NCBI GenBank assembly: GCA_964610045.1 | Contig: CAZSUN010000009.1 | Span: 1 to 64,000 of the forward strand | From: JACCYX01 sp964610045 | GTDB taxonomy: Bacteria; Chloroflexota; Chloroflexia; Thermomicrobiales; UBA6265 | Direction: 5' to 3' | Length of the DNA stretch: 64,000 nt | Shown here: in pieces, positions 52,054 through 61,631 of the stretch | How positions within the stretch are numbered: the stretch's first letter is position 1 | Layout of the letters: the number at the start of each line of letters is the position of its first letter | Translations under genes and position numbers: made by a program | Notes under the pieces: generated by a model | Database searches by the model: none | The model's input: the letters and a program-made list of their open reading frames with translations, nothing else | What the model was told of the DNA's origin: nothing

Positions 52054-52962
52054 ATGCTCAACGACGCCGTGCGGCCGCTCGAATCCGAAATCACCCAGGT
52101 ACGGTCGATCGTCAGCGATTACGTTGCCTTGATGAAGCCGGGTATCCTGACGCTGCTCCTGGTGACCACCCTGGGCGCCATGCTGGTGGCCGAGCAGGGC
52201 ATTCCCGATTTCGGCCTGGTCGTCGTTACACTCCTTGGCGGCATCCTCACTGCCGGCGGCGCGAACGTCATCAACTGCTATATCGATCGCGATATCGATG
52301 CCGTGATGAGCCGGACCCGGAAGCGGGGCACCGCCACGGGGCGCATCTCTCCCACAGCCGCCCTGGTGTTCGGCATCGGCCTGACGGTGGCTGGCGTGCT
52401 GCTGCTCGGGTTCGTGGTCAACTGGCTCGCGGCGATCCTGGCGCTCGCCGGGAACCTGTACTACGTCTTCGTGTACACCCTCTGGCTGAAGCGGCGGACC
52501 CCACACAACATCGTGGTGGGCGGGGCGGCTGGAGCGGTGCCGCCGTTGGTTGGCTGGGCGGCGGTGACCGGAGGTTTGACCGCGCCGGCCTGGATTCTGT
52601 TTGCGGTGATTTTCTACTGGACCCCACCCCACTTCTGGGCGCTGTCGCTGCTGAAGCAGGGAGAGTACGGCCGGGTCGGCGTGCCGATGTTGCCGGTCGT
52701 GGCCGGCGAGGAAGAGACACGTCGCCAGGTGTTCCTCTACACGATCCTGCTGGTCGCAGTGACCTTGCTGCTGGTGCCATTCGGCATGAGCTGGATCTAC
52801 CTGGCCGGAGCAGTCGTGCTGGGAGGCTGGTTCCTGCGCCTGGCGTGGCGCCTGCTGACCGATCCGAGCAAGGCGGCAGCCCGCACGACGTTCTTCTACT
52901 CGATCTGGTACCTGGCGGCATTGTTCGCCGTGATGGTGACCGATCGCCTGGTGTTCGCCTAG
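52054..52962 (+). CDS. ctaB: Protohaem IX farnesyltransferase (haem O synthase)
   Basis: UbiA-type prenyltransferase of 302 residues that adds a farnesyl group to haem B to give haem O for terminal oxidases. The aspartate-rich motif is NCYIDRDIDAVMSRTRKR, the second conserved region is KRRTPHNIVVGGAAGAVPPL, and the third FYWTPPHFWALSLL. About nine helices are present. The ATG at 52054 follows GAGGGAAGC; a longer frame from 51928 is unlikely. No cytochrome oxidase or ctaA gene is next to it. Confidence 0.95.
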   Translation: MLNDAVRPLESEITQVRSIVSDYVALMKPGILTLLLVTTLGAMLVAEQGIPDFGLVVVTLLGGILTAGGANVINCYIDRDIDAVMSRTRKRGTATGRISPTAALVFGIGLTVAGVLLLGFVVNWLAAILALAGNLYYVFVYTLWLKRRTPHNIVVGGAAGAVPPLVGWAAVTGGLTAPAWILFAVIFYWTPPHFWALSLLKQGEYGRVGVPMLPVVAGEEETRRQVFLYTILLVAVTLLLVPFGMSWIYLAGAVVLGGWFLRLAWRLLTDPSKAAARTTFFYSIWYLAALFAVMVTDRLVFA

Positions 52963-53000
52963 TCCAGGGCGCAACATCGGGGTTGGCATGGTTCGTGACC

Positions 53001-53026
53001 GGGCCGAGACACGCTCGGCTACCCGA
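53001..53026. repeat. Extragenic repeat (GGGCCGAGACACGCTCGGCT type)
   Basis: GGGCCGAGACACGCTCGGCT with a TACCCGACG tail lies in the convergent spacer 52963-53180, matching copies at 88 and 33300. It could form a short hairpin. No gene is visible in this spacer. Confidence 0.5.
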
Positions 53027-53180
53027 CGTGCCCGGGTCGCGGCAAAACGCGCTGAATCCGGATGAGCACTGGTGGATGCCTGGTAGGGCGGGCCAGGTGT
53101 GACCCGCCGTGCGCGATCACGGATGTTCGCCCCGACGCCCGAGTGATGTGAGGGTGCTCAAGACACCCGCTGAGTCCGTA

Positions 53181-55823
53181 TCAGTCGAGCAGGCCACGTG
53201 CCCGCGCGATGGCCACAGCCTCGGTACGGGACTGGGCGTCGAGTCGTCGAGTTATGTGCGTCAGGTGATTCCGCACGGTATTTGGGGACAGAAAGAGGGT
53301 GTCGGCGATCTGCTGGTTCGTCCTGCCGTTTGCCACCAAGCGCAGGATTTCCAGTTCGCGGCGAGAAATCTCAGCCTTTTCGGTGGCCGGCGGCGTAAAC
53401 AGATGCGGGCGACGAGCGAGCCGGTCGCGTACGGTTCGAGAGTGATCCCAGGCACGCTGCAGGAGTGGCTGGAGATCGTACACCGGAATCTCCAGCGACC
53501 GCACGAACCCTCCGGCGTTAGCGATCTCCAGCGCCTTGCCCAAGGAGTCATGCGCCACCGTGTCATCATGCAACTCGTGGCTCGCCGCCGCCAGGCGCAT
53601 CAATGCTCCGATCTGGTCGGGTCGGCGCCTGGTCAGCGCCGACCTCTCGGCCAGGGATCGTGCCTGTGTGGCGGCATCGCCGTATTCGCGGCGCGTCAGG
53701 TGAAGATCGATGGCGAGGATTCCCGGATTGACATCCCCAAACACCATGCTCCACGGCACCACCTCCGAGCGATCGTCCGAAAGGAGGTCGTCGACCAGCG
53801 AGAGCTCGCCACGCTCGAGCCAGCGATAGGCGAGGTGCAACAGGATGAGGTCTCGTTCGGGTAGTTGCCGGGTTTGGCCGATGTACTGATGGGCCCACTC
53901 ACCGACGGCGTCCCCGTCACCAGCTGCCAGCATCACCCGGATTCGGGCAAGGGCGGCATAGCGTCGCCATCCGATGACGTGTCCCCGCTCGCGGTCTGCC
54001 AGGAGCAGGCGAGTACTCGCGCCCGACGGATCGTGATGAGGCTTGAGCAGGTCCAACTCCAGTAAGGCGTCGATGTGCGCGAGTTCGGCCGTCGCTTCAT
54101 CCAGCCGGGCAAGTTCGAGGTAGATGGCGATGAGCCGACCCCGGATTGCCACGACGAGGTCGGGGTCGTGCCCAGTCGACCGGCCAAGGATGATTCTGTA
54201 CATGGTGATCGCGGAGTTGAGGTCGCCGCGCACCGCGTACATGTCGGCGCGATCGGGATCGATCACCCGATTAACCCAACGCTCATCCCGGGGCAGTTGC
54301 CGGGAAATCCGGATTGCCAGGTCGCGCGCCGTCAGGGCCTCGTCGTCCCGCCCTTCGAGCATTGACCGTTTGTTCAGGACCGTGGCTGCGTACATCCGCT
54401 CCACGAGACTCGTTTTTGGCAACAGTTCGAGCGCCCTGGTCAATTGAGCAACGGCCTCTGTATCGTTGCCGCGGAAATGCGCGAACATCCCGCGCAACAG
54501 GGCAAGTCTCCCACGGTCGCGGGGGTGATCGCTCGCCTCTAAAAACTCCTGGAATGCGCCGAACGGGATACTGTTCTCGTTTGTTCGCGCCGAGCCCATG
54601 TTGCCAAGCATGAGCCAGTACTGGAGATCTGGATTTCGCTCCATGACCCTGGCGGGGACCTGCCCGAGCCAGAGTCGCATCCCGTGGAACATACTCCGGT
54701 CTGCAAGCCACTTGCCAAAGGCCTGGAACACGCATTCGATCAGGTCCGGATCGGTGGTCTGGAGCGCGAGATCTGCGGCCGCCTCGAGTTCGTTGCTTTC
54801 AAGCAACGCGGCGACCAAGGCGCGACGGTCTTTCCTCGGCGCTGGACTGCGGCGTGACGCGAGCCGCCGGAGCACGGACGCGAACAAGGGGTTGTGGTAA
54901 AAGCGCCCGCTGTGGGTTTGGCTTTCCTCCAGGAAGCCGGATTGTGATGCCAGCAAGGCGAGCAGTCCGGGCGTCGCCTCGCCACCAAGGTCGTGTCCGC
55001 ATGTTTCCACCGAGAGAAAGGGAAGATCGGCGGTGCTGAAGAGGGCGTCCTGCAGATGCTCCGGCAGAGGCGCGATGACTTCCTCTTCGAAGTAGTCATC
55101 AAGTGCCTGGTCCCAGGCCGCCCAGTCGAACGCGGTGCGCCCAGGCGGGAAACTGGTTCGTGCGAGCCCAACGTTGGCCGCCAGCGCCAGGCCGGCTGGC
55201 CAGCCCAGGGTGATGCTCCACAGCGTGCGAATGAGTTCGCGGGATTCACCATCATCGGACAGGTGCGATCCGAGCAGGGCATAGGCCTCCGGCAAGGTCA
55301 GGCGAAGGTCGTTTCCGATGATGTCCCGAACTCGCCCGAGCGACCGTAACCGTGCCAGGCGAAACGGAAGCGGTGAGCGCCCGGAGACGATGAGTTTCGT
55401 CATCGGGGGGAGATTCGGGATGGCGTTGTCGAGGAGCGTAATGCATCGACTGTCTGTCAGCACATGCGAGTTGTCCAGCACCAGGCCGGACAACTCGCCT
55501 GGGCGCAGCAGGCGCGGACCCGCCCTGGTCGCCTCGGTGCCGAGCGCATTGGCCAGGTGTTCGCCCAGGCGAACGGGATCGTTGTCATTGGGGCTCAGCG
55601 AAAGCCAACCGATGGCGGGCGATCGGCGGTTGGCCCAGGTCGCCAGCATGGTTGTCTTGCCGAACCCGGCGGCGGCCGTAACGAAGACGACGGTTGCCGG
55701 TTCATCGAGCAGATCGTGCAGGCGCTCCCGAACCAACGCATGATTGACGACGCTGTCATCGATCTGGGGGGAGACGGGGTCCAGACCGGGTGCATGGACG
55801 ATTGACTTGTCGAGAATGCTCAT
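53181..55823 (-). CDS. MalT-like LuxR-family ATP-dependent transcriptional regulator
   Basis: Large regulator of 880 residues of the LAL/MalT (STAND ATPase) class. The P-loop AAGFGKTTML lies at residues 51-60 and Walker B in SGLVLDNSHVL. A helical ATPase region and a long TPR-like middle follow, and the C-terminus has a LuxR-type HTH (residues 818-880, SRRELEILRLVANGRTNQQI and SPNTVRNHLTHI). Such proteins multimerise on effector and ATP binding to activate transcription. The ATG at 55823 has GGGGGG four bases upstream. Neighbouring genes give no clue to its targets. Confidence 0.9.
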   Translation of the reverse strand: MSILDKSIVHAPGLDPVSPQIDDSVVNHALVRERLHDLLDEPATVVFVTAAAGFGKTTMLATWANRRSPAIGWLSLSPNDNDPVRLGEHLANALGTEATRAGPRLLRPGELSGLVLDNSHVLTDSRCITLLDNAIPNLPPMTKLIVSGRSPLPFRLARLRSLGRVRDIIGNDLRLTLPEAYALLGSHLSDDGESRELIRTLWSITLGWPAGLALAANVGLARTSFPPGRTAFDWAAWDQALDDYFEEEVIAPLPEHLQDALFSTADLPFLSVETCGHDLGGEATPGLLALLASQSGFLEESQTHSGRFYHNPLFASVLRRLASRRSPAPRKDRRALVAALLESNELEAAADLALQTTDPDLIECVFQAFGKWLADRSMFHGMRLWLGQVPARVMERNPDLQYWLMLGNMGSARTNENSIPFGAFQEFLEASDHPRDRGRLALLRGMFAHFRGNDTEAVAQLTRALELLPKTSLVERMYAATVLNKRSMLEGRDDEALTARDLAIRISRQLPRDERWVNRVIDPDRADMYAVRGDLNSAITMYRIILGRSTGHDPDLVVAIRGRLIAIYLELARLDEATAELAHIDALLELDLLKPHHDPSGASTRLLLADRERGHVIGWRRYAALARIRVMLAAGDGDAVGEWAHQYIGQTRQLPERDLILLHLAYRWLERGELSLVDDLLSDDRSEVVPWSMVFGDVNPGILAIDLHLTRREYGDAATQARSLAERSALTRRRPDQIGALMRLAAASHELHDDTVAHDSLGKALEIANAGGFVRSLEIPVYDLQPLLQRAWDHSRTVRDRLARRPHLFTPPATEKAEISRRELEILRLVANGRTNQQIADTLFLSPNTVRNHLTHITRRLDAQSRTEAVAIARARGLLD

Positions 55824-56320
55824 GCTGCCCCCCCAGCCCTGACCTGATGGCAGACATGGCCATGCTTTCGATACATTCGGCCCACCAGATTGCGAGGCCG
55901 GTGGTGGCCACCGCCCTTCCGGGCTGATAGCAGGCTGAGAGTCACGACCGCTGCACAGGTGATCCTGGCGCACACGTGCGTCGGTCTCGTCCGATCGCTC
56001 CGTGCGATGCAAATGTGACCCCATTTCCGCAATGATAGTAGAAGAAACAGCGGTCCGCCCGCGTCGTCACGGTGGCGAGTCGGCAGTGCGGCGTTTGCCT
56101 GGCATTCCGGGCAGGGGCCGGTATGCCGTCGAGGGACGCAGCGCACAGACCACCCTCCTGGGTGGACACGTGTGAGACGGGATCAGGGACCGTACCGAAC
56201 CTCGGTCCGGCTCGATCGTGGCAGGTTGAGGAGATGGCGGCGGCAGGCGCGGTCCGGCCCGGCTGGATGTCCGGGGATCGGCGGGTTGAACCTTCCTGAT
56301 TGGGCTTGTTGATCGTCCAA
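55824..56320. other. Gene-free spacer upstream of the MalT-like gene
   Basis: About 500 bases with no convincing coding frame in either direction. It should hold the promoter of the MalT-like gene (minus strand), but no clear hexamer pair stands out. No repeat family member or RNA gene was recognised. Confidence 0.4.
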
Positions 56321-56374
56321 CGAAGAACGGGGAAGCGGCGCGGGGGGTGACCCGCGCCGCTTCCCCGTTCTTCG
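56321..56374. terminator. Very long perfect hairpin after the secreted protein gene
   Basis: Twenty-four-base arms at 56321-56344 (starting CGAAGAACGGGGAAGC) and 56351-56374 pair perfectly around GGGTGA. It lies 33 bases past the stop of the minus-strand gene at 56408. Without a T-run it may act as a transcript end or barrier rather than a classical terminator. Confidence 0.7.
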
Positions 56375-56407
56375 AATGCGATTTGCCGCCGCCGGACTCC
56401 GGTGGAC

Positions 56408-56899
56408 CTACCGGAACGGTGCGGCTACGTACAAGTCGATCTCCGTCTCGTCACCGTCAGCCTCGAGTTGCGCGATGCCAAAGACGCCTGAGTCGCCGAC
56501 TGGAGAGAGTCCGATGTCGATTTCGTCGTTGTTGATGATGCCCCGGGTGAAGCCGCCGACCTCACCGCAGGCCACCGGCGACGCAGGATCACCGATGACG
56601 ATCGCGTGTGGCGAGGCGAGCATGGTGCTGAGACTGATCCGGACATCCGATCCGGAGGTCAGCACACCCGTTGCGTTCGTCGAACCGCCGAACGATCCGC
56701 CCACGCGTGGGTCGTTTGGCGTGACCGGGCGGAGTGACATGAGCGGAGCGCTCCCGAGCTCGGCGCAGGTACCCTGGAAGATATTCGCGGGAAGGCTCGC
56801 CGGTGAGTCCTGGGCGCTGACCGCCGATCCACTCGCAACAAGAGAGATTGTTGCCAGTCCCACCATCGTGACAGCGAATCGTTTCCGAAATCCGATCAT
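56408..56899 (-). CDS. Small secreted hypothetical protein
   Basis: Protein of 163 residues with a clear Sec signal peptide (MIGFRKRFAVTMVGLATISL, cleavage near SAVSAQDS). The mature part is rich in small residues (VGGSFGGSTNATGVLTSGSD) and has a segment SPHAIVIGDPASPVACGEVG with a cysteine, plus another in FQGTCAEL, so one disulfide is likely. The pattern is faintly like CHRD or Cu/Zn-superoxide-dismutase-like secreted domains, but metal ligands are not evident. The ATG at 56899 has AGGAAGG upstream; longer frames are unsupported. Confidence 0.65.
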   Translation of the reverse strand: MIGFRKRFAVTMVGLATISLVASGSAVSAQDSPASLPANIFQGTCAELGSAPLMSLRPVTPNDPRVGGSFGGSTNATGVLTSGSDVRISLSTMLASPHAIVIGDPASPVACGEVGGFTRGIINNDEIDIGLSPVGDSGVFGIAQLEADGDETEIDLYVAAPFR

Positions 56900-57191
56900 T
56901 GGGTACACCTTCCTGCGCATTGAACCAACGTGCGAACATCCATTCACCTGCCTGGAACCTCCCAGGCGATGTGTGTTCGTGCTGGAAATCGTAGGAGGGG
57001 TGCGTATCGCAGGCATGGTATTTCCGGACCACTTTTCCGTACCAATTGCCCGCAACCGTGATGATCGCCAGAGCCGAGGAAGCCAGTCCTGGCAGTTCTC
57101 CGGCATTGGCAGGGGGCAGTTCGTGGGTGGGCCGCGCCGTCGCCTCGATGGAAGCGGCGATCGTATTCCGGGGTCCGCTCCAGGGAGCCGG

Positions 57192-58583
57192 TTAGTCGGC
57201 CAGGGCCTGCGCGAGCAAGGGAGAGGTGTGGATCACCGCGTCATCCGGCTCGCGGGTCGGTTCGCCGAGTCCAATGCCGTGGTAGGTGAATCCTTCGCGC
57301 ACCATCCGGACCGGGTCGTAAATGTTGCGGCCGTCGAAGATCACCGGCTCGTTCAGTTCCCGCTTCAGCAGATCCCAGTCCGGACTCTTGAATTGCCGCC
57401 ATTCGGTGCAAATCACCAGGGCGTCAGCCGCGACCACGGCCTCGTCGCGCGTCTCGCAGAGTACGAGATCGTCGCGGTCTCCATAGAGCGCACGGGTGGT
57501 GTGGGTTGCCTCGGGATCGTAGGCGCGCACCTTCGCTCCCCGCTCCCAGAGCCCTTCCATGATCACCCGGCTCGGGGCGTCGCGGACATCGTCGGTCTTC
57601 GGCTTGAACGCCAGGCCCCAGACGGCGAACGTCTTGCCCGCGATATCGCCGTCGTAGTGTTCGAGGATCTTGTTCAGCAGTACCCGCTTCTGGCGTTCGT
57701 TGACGGCCTCGATCGCGACCAGGAACTCCGCGGAATAGTCGTGGTTGAGGGCGGTGTGCTGAAGGGCACGGATGTCTTTCGGGAAACACGAGCCGCCGTA
57801 GCCGACGCCGGCGTACAGGTTGTTGTAGCCAATGCGGGAGTCGGAACCGATACCGATCCGGATGCTCTCGATGTTTGCGCCAGTTCGCTCGGCAATGTTG
57901 GCGATCTCGTTCATGAACGAGATCTTGGTGGCCAGCATCGCGTTGGCGGCGTACTTCGTGAGTTCTGCCGACCGGGTGTCCATCACGATGATGCGGTTGT
58001 GGTTGCGGTTGAACGGGTGGTAGAGCTGCCGCATCAATTCAATGCTGTCCGCGTTTTCGGCACCGATGATGATGCGGTCCGGCCGCAGGAAGTCGTCGAT
58101 GGCGGCGCCTTCCTTGAGAAACTCCGGATTGCTGATCACATCGAACGACGGAGCGACGCCCCGTTTGCGGAGTTGCTCGTCGATGATGTCACGGACCATG
58201 TCGGCGGTGCCGACGGGTACGGTGGACTTGTTGACGATCAGGGCTGGCTTTACGAGATGCTGGCCGATCGTCTCCGCAACCGTGTGGACGTACCGCAGGT
58301 CCGACGAACCATCGGGGTTCTGGGGCGTGCCGACGGCGACGAAGATGATCACGCCGTGATCGATGCCCGTTTCCGCGCTTGTGGTGAAGGTGAGCCGTCC
58401 GGCGCGGGCATTCTGCTCGACCAGTTCCGCGAGGCCTGGCTCGTAGATGGGGATTTCTCCGCGCTGGAGGGCCGCGACCTTGCCGGCGTCGACATCGACG
58501 CAACAGACGTGGTTCCCGCTCTCCGCGAAACAGGCGCCGGTAACGAGCCCAACATAGCCAGTGCCGAAAATCGTGATTCGCAT
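57192..58583 (-). CDS. UDP-glucose 6-dehydrogenase
   Basis: Oxidises UDP-glucose to UDP-glucuronate with two NAD+. The Rossmann motif is GTGYVGLVTGACFAESGNHV at the N-terminus. The substrate region shows NPEFLKEGAAIDDF, and the catalytic cysteine is Cys266 in GYGGSCFPKDI. The C-terminal UDP-binding domain contains AVWGLAFKPKTDDVRDAPS. Length is 463 residues from the ATG at 58583, which is the usual size; an upstream extension is rejected. UDP-glucuronate would feed cell-envelope polysaccharides. No other nucleotide-sugar genes are adjacent. Confidence 0.94.
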   Translation of the reverse strand: MRITIFGTGYVGLVTGACFAESGNHVCCVDVDAGKVAALQRGEIPIYEPGLAELVEQNARAGRLTFTTSAETGIDHGVIIFVAVGTPQNPDGSSDLRYVHTVAETIGQHLVKPALIVNKSTVPVGTADMVRDIIDEQLRKRGVAPSFDVISNPEFLKEGAAIDDFLRPDRIIIGAENADSIELMRQLYHPFNRNHNRIIVMDTRSAELTKYAANAMLATKISFMNEIANIAERTGANIESIRIGIGSDSRIGYNNLYAGVGYGGSCFPKDIRALQHTALNHDYSAEFLVAIEAVNERQKRVLLNKILEHYDGDIAGKTFAVWGLAFKPKTDDVRDAPSRVIMEGLWERGAKVRAYDPEATHTTRALYGDRDDLVLCETRDEAVVAADALVICTEWRQFKSPDWDLLKRELNEPVIFDGRNIYDPVRMVREGFTYHGIGLGEPTREPDDAVIHTSPLLAQALAD

Positions 58584-58760
58584 GGTCCCAGTCTCCGGGA
58601 AGTTGGCGCGGGTGCGCGTGGTTGGTTGCTGCATGAGTTGGGCACAGACGCAATCCGGCCCTGCCACAGGATAGCGCATCCTGATGGCAAGGCCGGAAAC
58701 GAGGAAATAGAAGCCAGAAAGGAGAGAATAGGAGAGCCGCCCACCGTTGCTCGTTCGAAC

Positions 58761-58800
58761 TGTCCAACGGGCGATCTCTCCCTGGATCGCCCGTTGGACA
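58761..58800. terminator. Perfect 16-bp hairpin downstream of the FAA hydrolase gene
   Basis: TGTCCAACGGGCGATC and GATCGCCCGTTGGACA form a perfect 16-bp stem with an 8-base loop, 21 bases past the FAA hydrolase stop on the minus strand. There is no T-run. The GTCCAACG end is also seen beside the hairpin at 56321. Confidence 0.65.
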
Positions 58801-58821
58801 CTATTTCCTGCTTTCTGTTTC

Positions 58822-59595
58822 CTATCCTCGGTTCACAACCGGATTGGAGAGGACGCCGATGCCTTCGACCTCGACCTCGATCGTGTCGCCGGCCTTCATG
58901 CCGCCGACACCGAAGGGGGTGCCGGTCATGATGATGTCGCCGGGGTCGAGGGTCATGATGTCACTCAGGAACTCGATCAGGTACGGGACACTGAAGATCA
59001 GGCCATTGGTGTTGTCGTCCTGGCGAGTCTCGCCGTTGAGGCGGGAGCGGACCGCGGCATTGCCAGGATCGAGTTCGGTCTCGATGACCGGGCCAAGTGG
59101 CAGGTAGGTGTCGTACGCCTTGCCACGAATCCACTGGAGGCCGGCCATCTGATGCACGCGGTCGGAGACATCGTTGCCGACGGTGTAGCCAAGGACGTAA
59201 TCAAGCGCATCGGCCTGTGTCACCCGGGAGGCGGTCTTGCCAATGACCACCACAAGCTCGGCCTCGTAGTGGGTGTCGTTTTCGGGGTAGGCGAGTTCGA
59301 TTGCCTCGCCGGGACCGATAATCGCCGACTGCGGTTTCATGAAGAGCTCGGGAGAGGTTGGAATCTCGCGGGTCGCATCGAGTTCGCGCACGTGCTTGAG
59401 GTAATTCATCCCGATCGCGAGCACCTTGCCGGGCTCGACAGGAGCCAGGAGGGTGACACTGTCGACGGGACCAACTTCGGCGCCCCTCGTGAGTCCCGCG
59501 AAGAGATCGCCGTTGGCGGCGAACACGGTCTCCCCGTCGAGAATCCCGAAGGCGGGCGAGCCCGACGCTGCATCCTGGTAGCGAACGATTTTCAT
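58822..59595 (-). CDS. Fumarylacetoacetate hydrolase family protein
   Basis: Enzyme of 257 residues in the FAH superfamily (2-hydroxyhepta-2,4-diene-1,7-dioate isomerase, acylpyruvase or 2,4-diketo-3-deoxy-sugar acid hydrolase). The metal site is visible in HYEAELVVVIGK (Glu ligands) and YTVGNDVSDR (Asp). GMNYLKHVRE and IIMTGTPFGVG are further family signatures. The ATG at 59595 follows GGAG; the longer frame is rejected because it lacks family homology. A 2,4-diketo-3-deoxy-L-fuconate hydrolase role would fit the fuconate dehydratase-like gene at 23703, but the distance makes this speculative. Confidence 0.9.
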   Translation of the reverse strand: MKIVRYQDAASGSPAFGILDGETVFAANGDLFAGLTRGAEVGPVDSVTLLAPVEPGKVLAIGMNYLKHVRELDATREIPTSPELFMKPQSAIIGPGEAIELAYPENDTHYEAELVVVIGKTASRVTQADALDYVLGYTVGNDVSDRVHQMAGLQWIRGKAYDTYLPLGPVIETELDPGNAAVRSRLNGETRQDDNTNGLIFSVPYLIEFLSDIMTLDPGDIIMTGTPFGVGGMKAGDTIEVEVEGIGVLSNPVVNRG

Positions 59596-59818
59596 GGTGA
59601 ACGAGGCTCCTTGTGTTGCGGACTCGCGATCGTCGATCGCGCCGGGACCGGCTGAATACCGGCTATGGTCGGTGGCACACGCCAACTTCGCCGCGATTGT
59701 ACCCGTGTGCCCGCGATTCCGCGATGGGGGTGGCTCGTTCCACGCACGCTGTGCTCTGGCACGGGGTAGAATCAGGCATCGCCTGCCGGCGCCGGTCACC
59801 CTCTCGCCCCGGGGACGC

Positions 59819-60592
59819 ATGCCAGATCTTCACCTCCAACTCCATCCCGACGAATCGGCGCCGCAGCCCGTTCGCGTGCCGTTGAGCGACGATGCCGCGA
59901 CCGCCATGCTCGCTTCGGCCGAATTCGTGGCCGAGAAACTCGTGCCCTGGGGATCGAACTACACCTTCGCCGTAGGGCTTTCCGATCCGGACGGCGCAGA
60001 GCATCTCGGCATCTACAAGCCACAACGCGGCGAGCGGCCCCTCTGGGATTTCCCGGCTGGCACCCTGTATCAGCGCGAGGTCGCATCCTACCTGTTGAGT
60101 CGCCTGCTTGGTTGGGACATCGTGCCTCCCACCGTCGTTCGCGAGGGACCACACGGACTGGGAAGTCTCCAGCTGTACGTCGAGCCTGTCGCAGGGAACG
60201 AGGACGATCACCAATTCTGGGGCCGCCGTATCGAAGCGATCGAACGGATCGTGCTATTCGACCATATCGCCAACAATGCCGACCGTAAGCTCGGTCACTG
60301 CATCTCCGATCGGGATGGACGGATCTGGGGAATCGATCATGGGCTGACCTTCAATGTCGACCCGAAGCTGCGGACCGTACTCTGGCAGTTCAACGGAGAT
60401 GAAATCTCATCCGGACTGCTGTCCGATCTCCGGCGGCTCGACCGTGACGGCGAGTCCCTCGTCGCAGCGCTTCGCGGGTTTCTGGACCGTGACGAACTCG
60501 ACGCACTGCAGTTCCGGATCGCCGCGCTCGCGGAGACAGGGTGCTATCCGGACCTGGATCCGCACCGCAACATTCCCTATGGATGGTGGTAG
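59819..60592 (+). CDS. SCO1664-family, HipA/PI-kinase-like protein
   Basis: Protein of 257 residues resembling the SCO1664 family, which has a phosphatidylinositol/HipA-like kinase fold. Visible elements are a phosphate-binding-like N-lobe with a lysine (GIYKPQRGERPLWDFPAGTL), the catalytic-type loop FDHIANNADRKLGHCISD and an IWGIDHGLTFN metal segment, comparable to HxD...N and ID of such kinases. Substrate is unknown. No antitoxin (HipB-like) gene is adjacent, so a toxin role is not supported. It is divergent from the FAA hydrolase gene and 34 bases before the racemase gene. Confidence 0.8.
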   Translation: MPDLHLQLHPDESAPQPVRVPLSDDAATAMLASAEFVAEKLVPWGSNYTFAVGLSDPDGAEHLGIYKPQRGERPLWDFPAGTLYQREVASYLLSRLLGWDIVPPTVVREGPHGLGSLQLYVEPVAGNEDDHQFWGRRIEAIERIVLFDHIANNADRKLGHCISDRDGRIWGIDHGLTFNVDPKLRTVLWQFNGDEISSGLLSDLRRLDRDGESLVAALRGFLDRDELDALQFRIAALAETGCYPDLDPHRNIPYGWW

Positions 60593-60626
60593 GCAGCGGC
60601 AAGCTCATCGGGACGGAGACGGGGAC

Positions 60627-61631
60627 ATGCGCATCAAGCGACTCTTTAGCACCATCGATGCCCACGCGGGCGGTCAAACGTTGCGGATCGTGACGAGTGG
60701 GTTGCCACCGGTAGGCGGGACAACACTGCTCGAACAACGAGCAGCGTTCGCGCGCGATCACGATCAGATCCGGCGACTGTTGCTGCACGAACCGCGTGGC
60801 CATTCGGACATGTATGGCGCATTGCTCCTGTCGCCCCTGGTCAAGGGAGCCGACTACGGCGTGATCTTCATGACCAACGAGGGATACAGCACGATGTGCG
60901 GGCACGGCATCATCGCGCTGGCAACCGCCCTGATCGAGACCGGGGCGTTCCCCAGCCAGGGACAGGAAACCCGGATCACCTTCGACACCCCGGTCGGACT
61001 GGTCCAGGCGCGAGCCACCCTGGAGCAGGATCGGGTCCGGGCGGTACGGTTTCGCAATGTGCCCTCGTTCCGGCTGGCGAACAATCTCGACATCGACTAT
61101 CGAGGCGAACGCATCGCGGTGGATGTCGCGTTCGGGGGAGCCTGGTACGCGGTCGTCTCCGATGAAATCCTTGGCCTGGACCTGGCCACTTCTACCGCGC
61201 GTGACATCGCCGATGCGGGAATGGCGGTGAAACGCGGTGTCTCGAATGCCTTGGACATCGTGCATCCGCTTGAGCCGCATATCGCCGGGCTGTACGGAAC
61301 GATCATCACCGGCGCGCCCAGCAGTGGCGATTTCACCATGCGCAATGCGACCGTGTATGCCGATGGCGCAATTGACCGGTCAGCCTGCGGAACCGGCACG
61401 TCGGCGTTGGTCGCGTGTCTTGCCGCTGACGGTGAGCTCGCGGTCGGCGACACCCTGTTCAACGAGAGCCTGACCGGCAGCATGTTCACGGGCAGGATTG
61501 TGGTGCCAACGTCGATCGGCGCGCTCGAGGGCGTGATTCCGGAAATCTCCGGCAACGGCGCCATTACCGGCATGCACCAATTCATGCTCGACCACGACGA
61601 CCCGTTTCCGAGCGGTTTTCTGGTTCGCTAG
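60627..61631 (+). CDS. Proline racemase / 4-hydroxyproline epimerase family protein
   Basis: Cofactor-independent racemase of 334 residues. Both catalytic cysteines are present: Cys91 in STMCGHGIIAL and Cys254 in DRSACGTGTSAL. That favours racemase or epimerase activity, since trans-3-hydroxy-L-proline dehydratases have Thr in place of one Cys. The opening TIDAHAGGQTLRIVTSGLP is also typical. The ATG at 60627 follows GGGGAC, a modest ribosome site, and a longer frame overlaps the previous gene. It is probably co-transcribed with the SCO1664-type gene. Proline versus hydroxyproline cannot be told apart here. Confidence 0.9.
   Translation: MRIKRLFSTIDAHAGGQTLRIVTSGLPPVGGTTLLEQRAAFARDHDQIRRLLLHEPRGHSDMYGALLLSPLVKGADYGVIFMTNEGYSTMCGHGIIALATALIETGAFPSQGQETRITFDTPVGLVQARATLEQDRVRAVRFRNVPSFRLANNLDIDYRGERIAVDVAFGGAWYAVVSDEILGLDLATSTARDIADAGMAVKRGVSNALDIVHPLEPHIAGLYGTIITGAPSSGDFTMRNATVYADGAIDRSACGTGTSALVACLAADGELAVGDTLFNESLTGSMFTGRIVVPTSIGALEGVIPEISGNGAITGMHQFMLDHDDPFPSGFLVR

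Noticed and set aside
56376..58931. 851-residue open frame on the plus strand
   Set aside because: It is the antisense shadow of UDP-glucose dehydrogenase and the secreted protein gene. Its translation has no recognisable domain and is Arg/Asp/Val-biased as expected for reverse frames in GC-rich DNA.
59819..60592. HipA-type toxin of a toxin-antitoxin pair
   Set aside because: Fold elements resemble HipA, but no HipB-like partner is adjacent and the match is closer to the stand-alone SCO1664 family.
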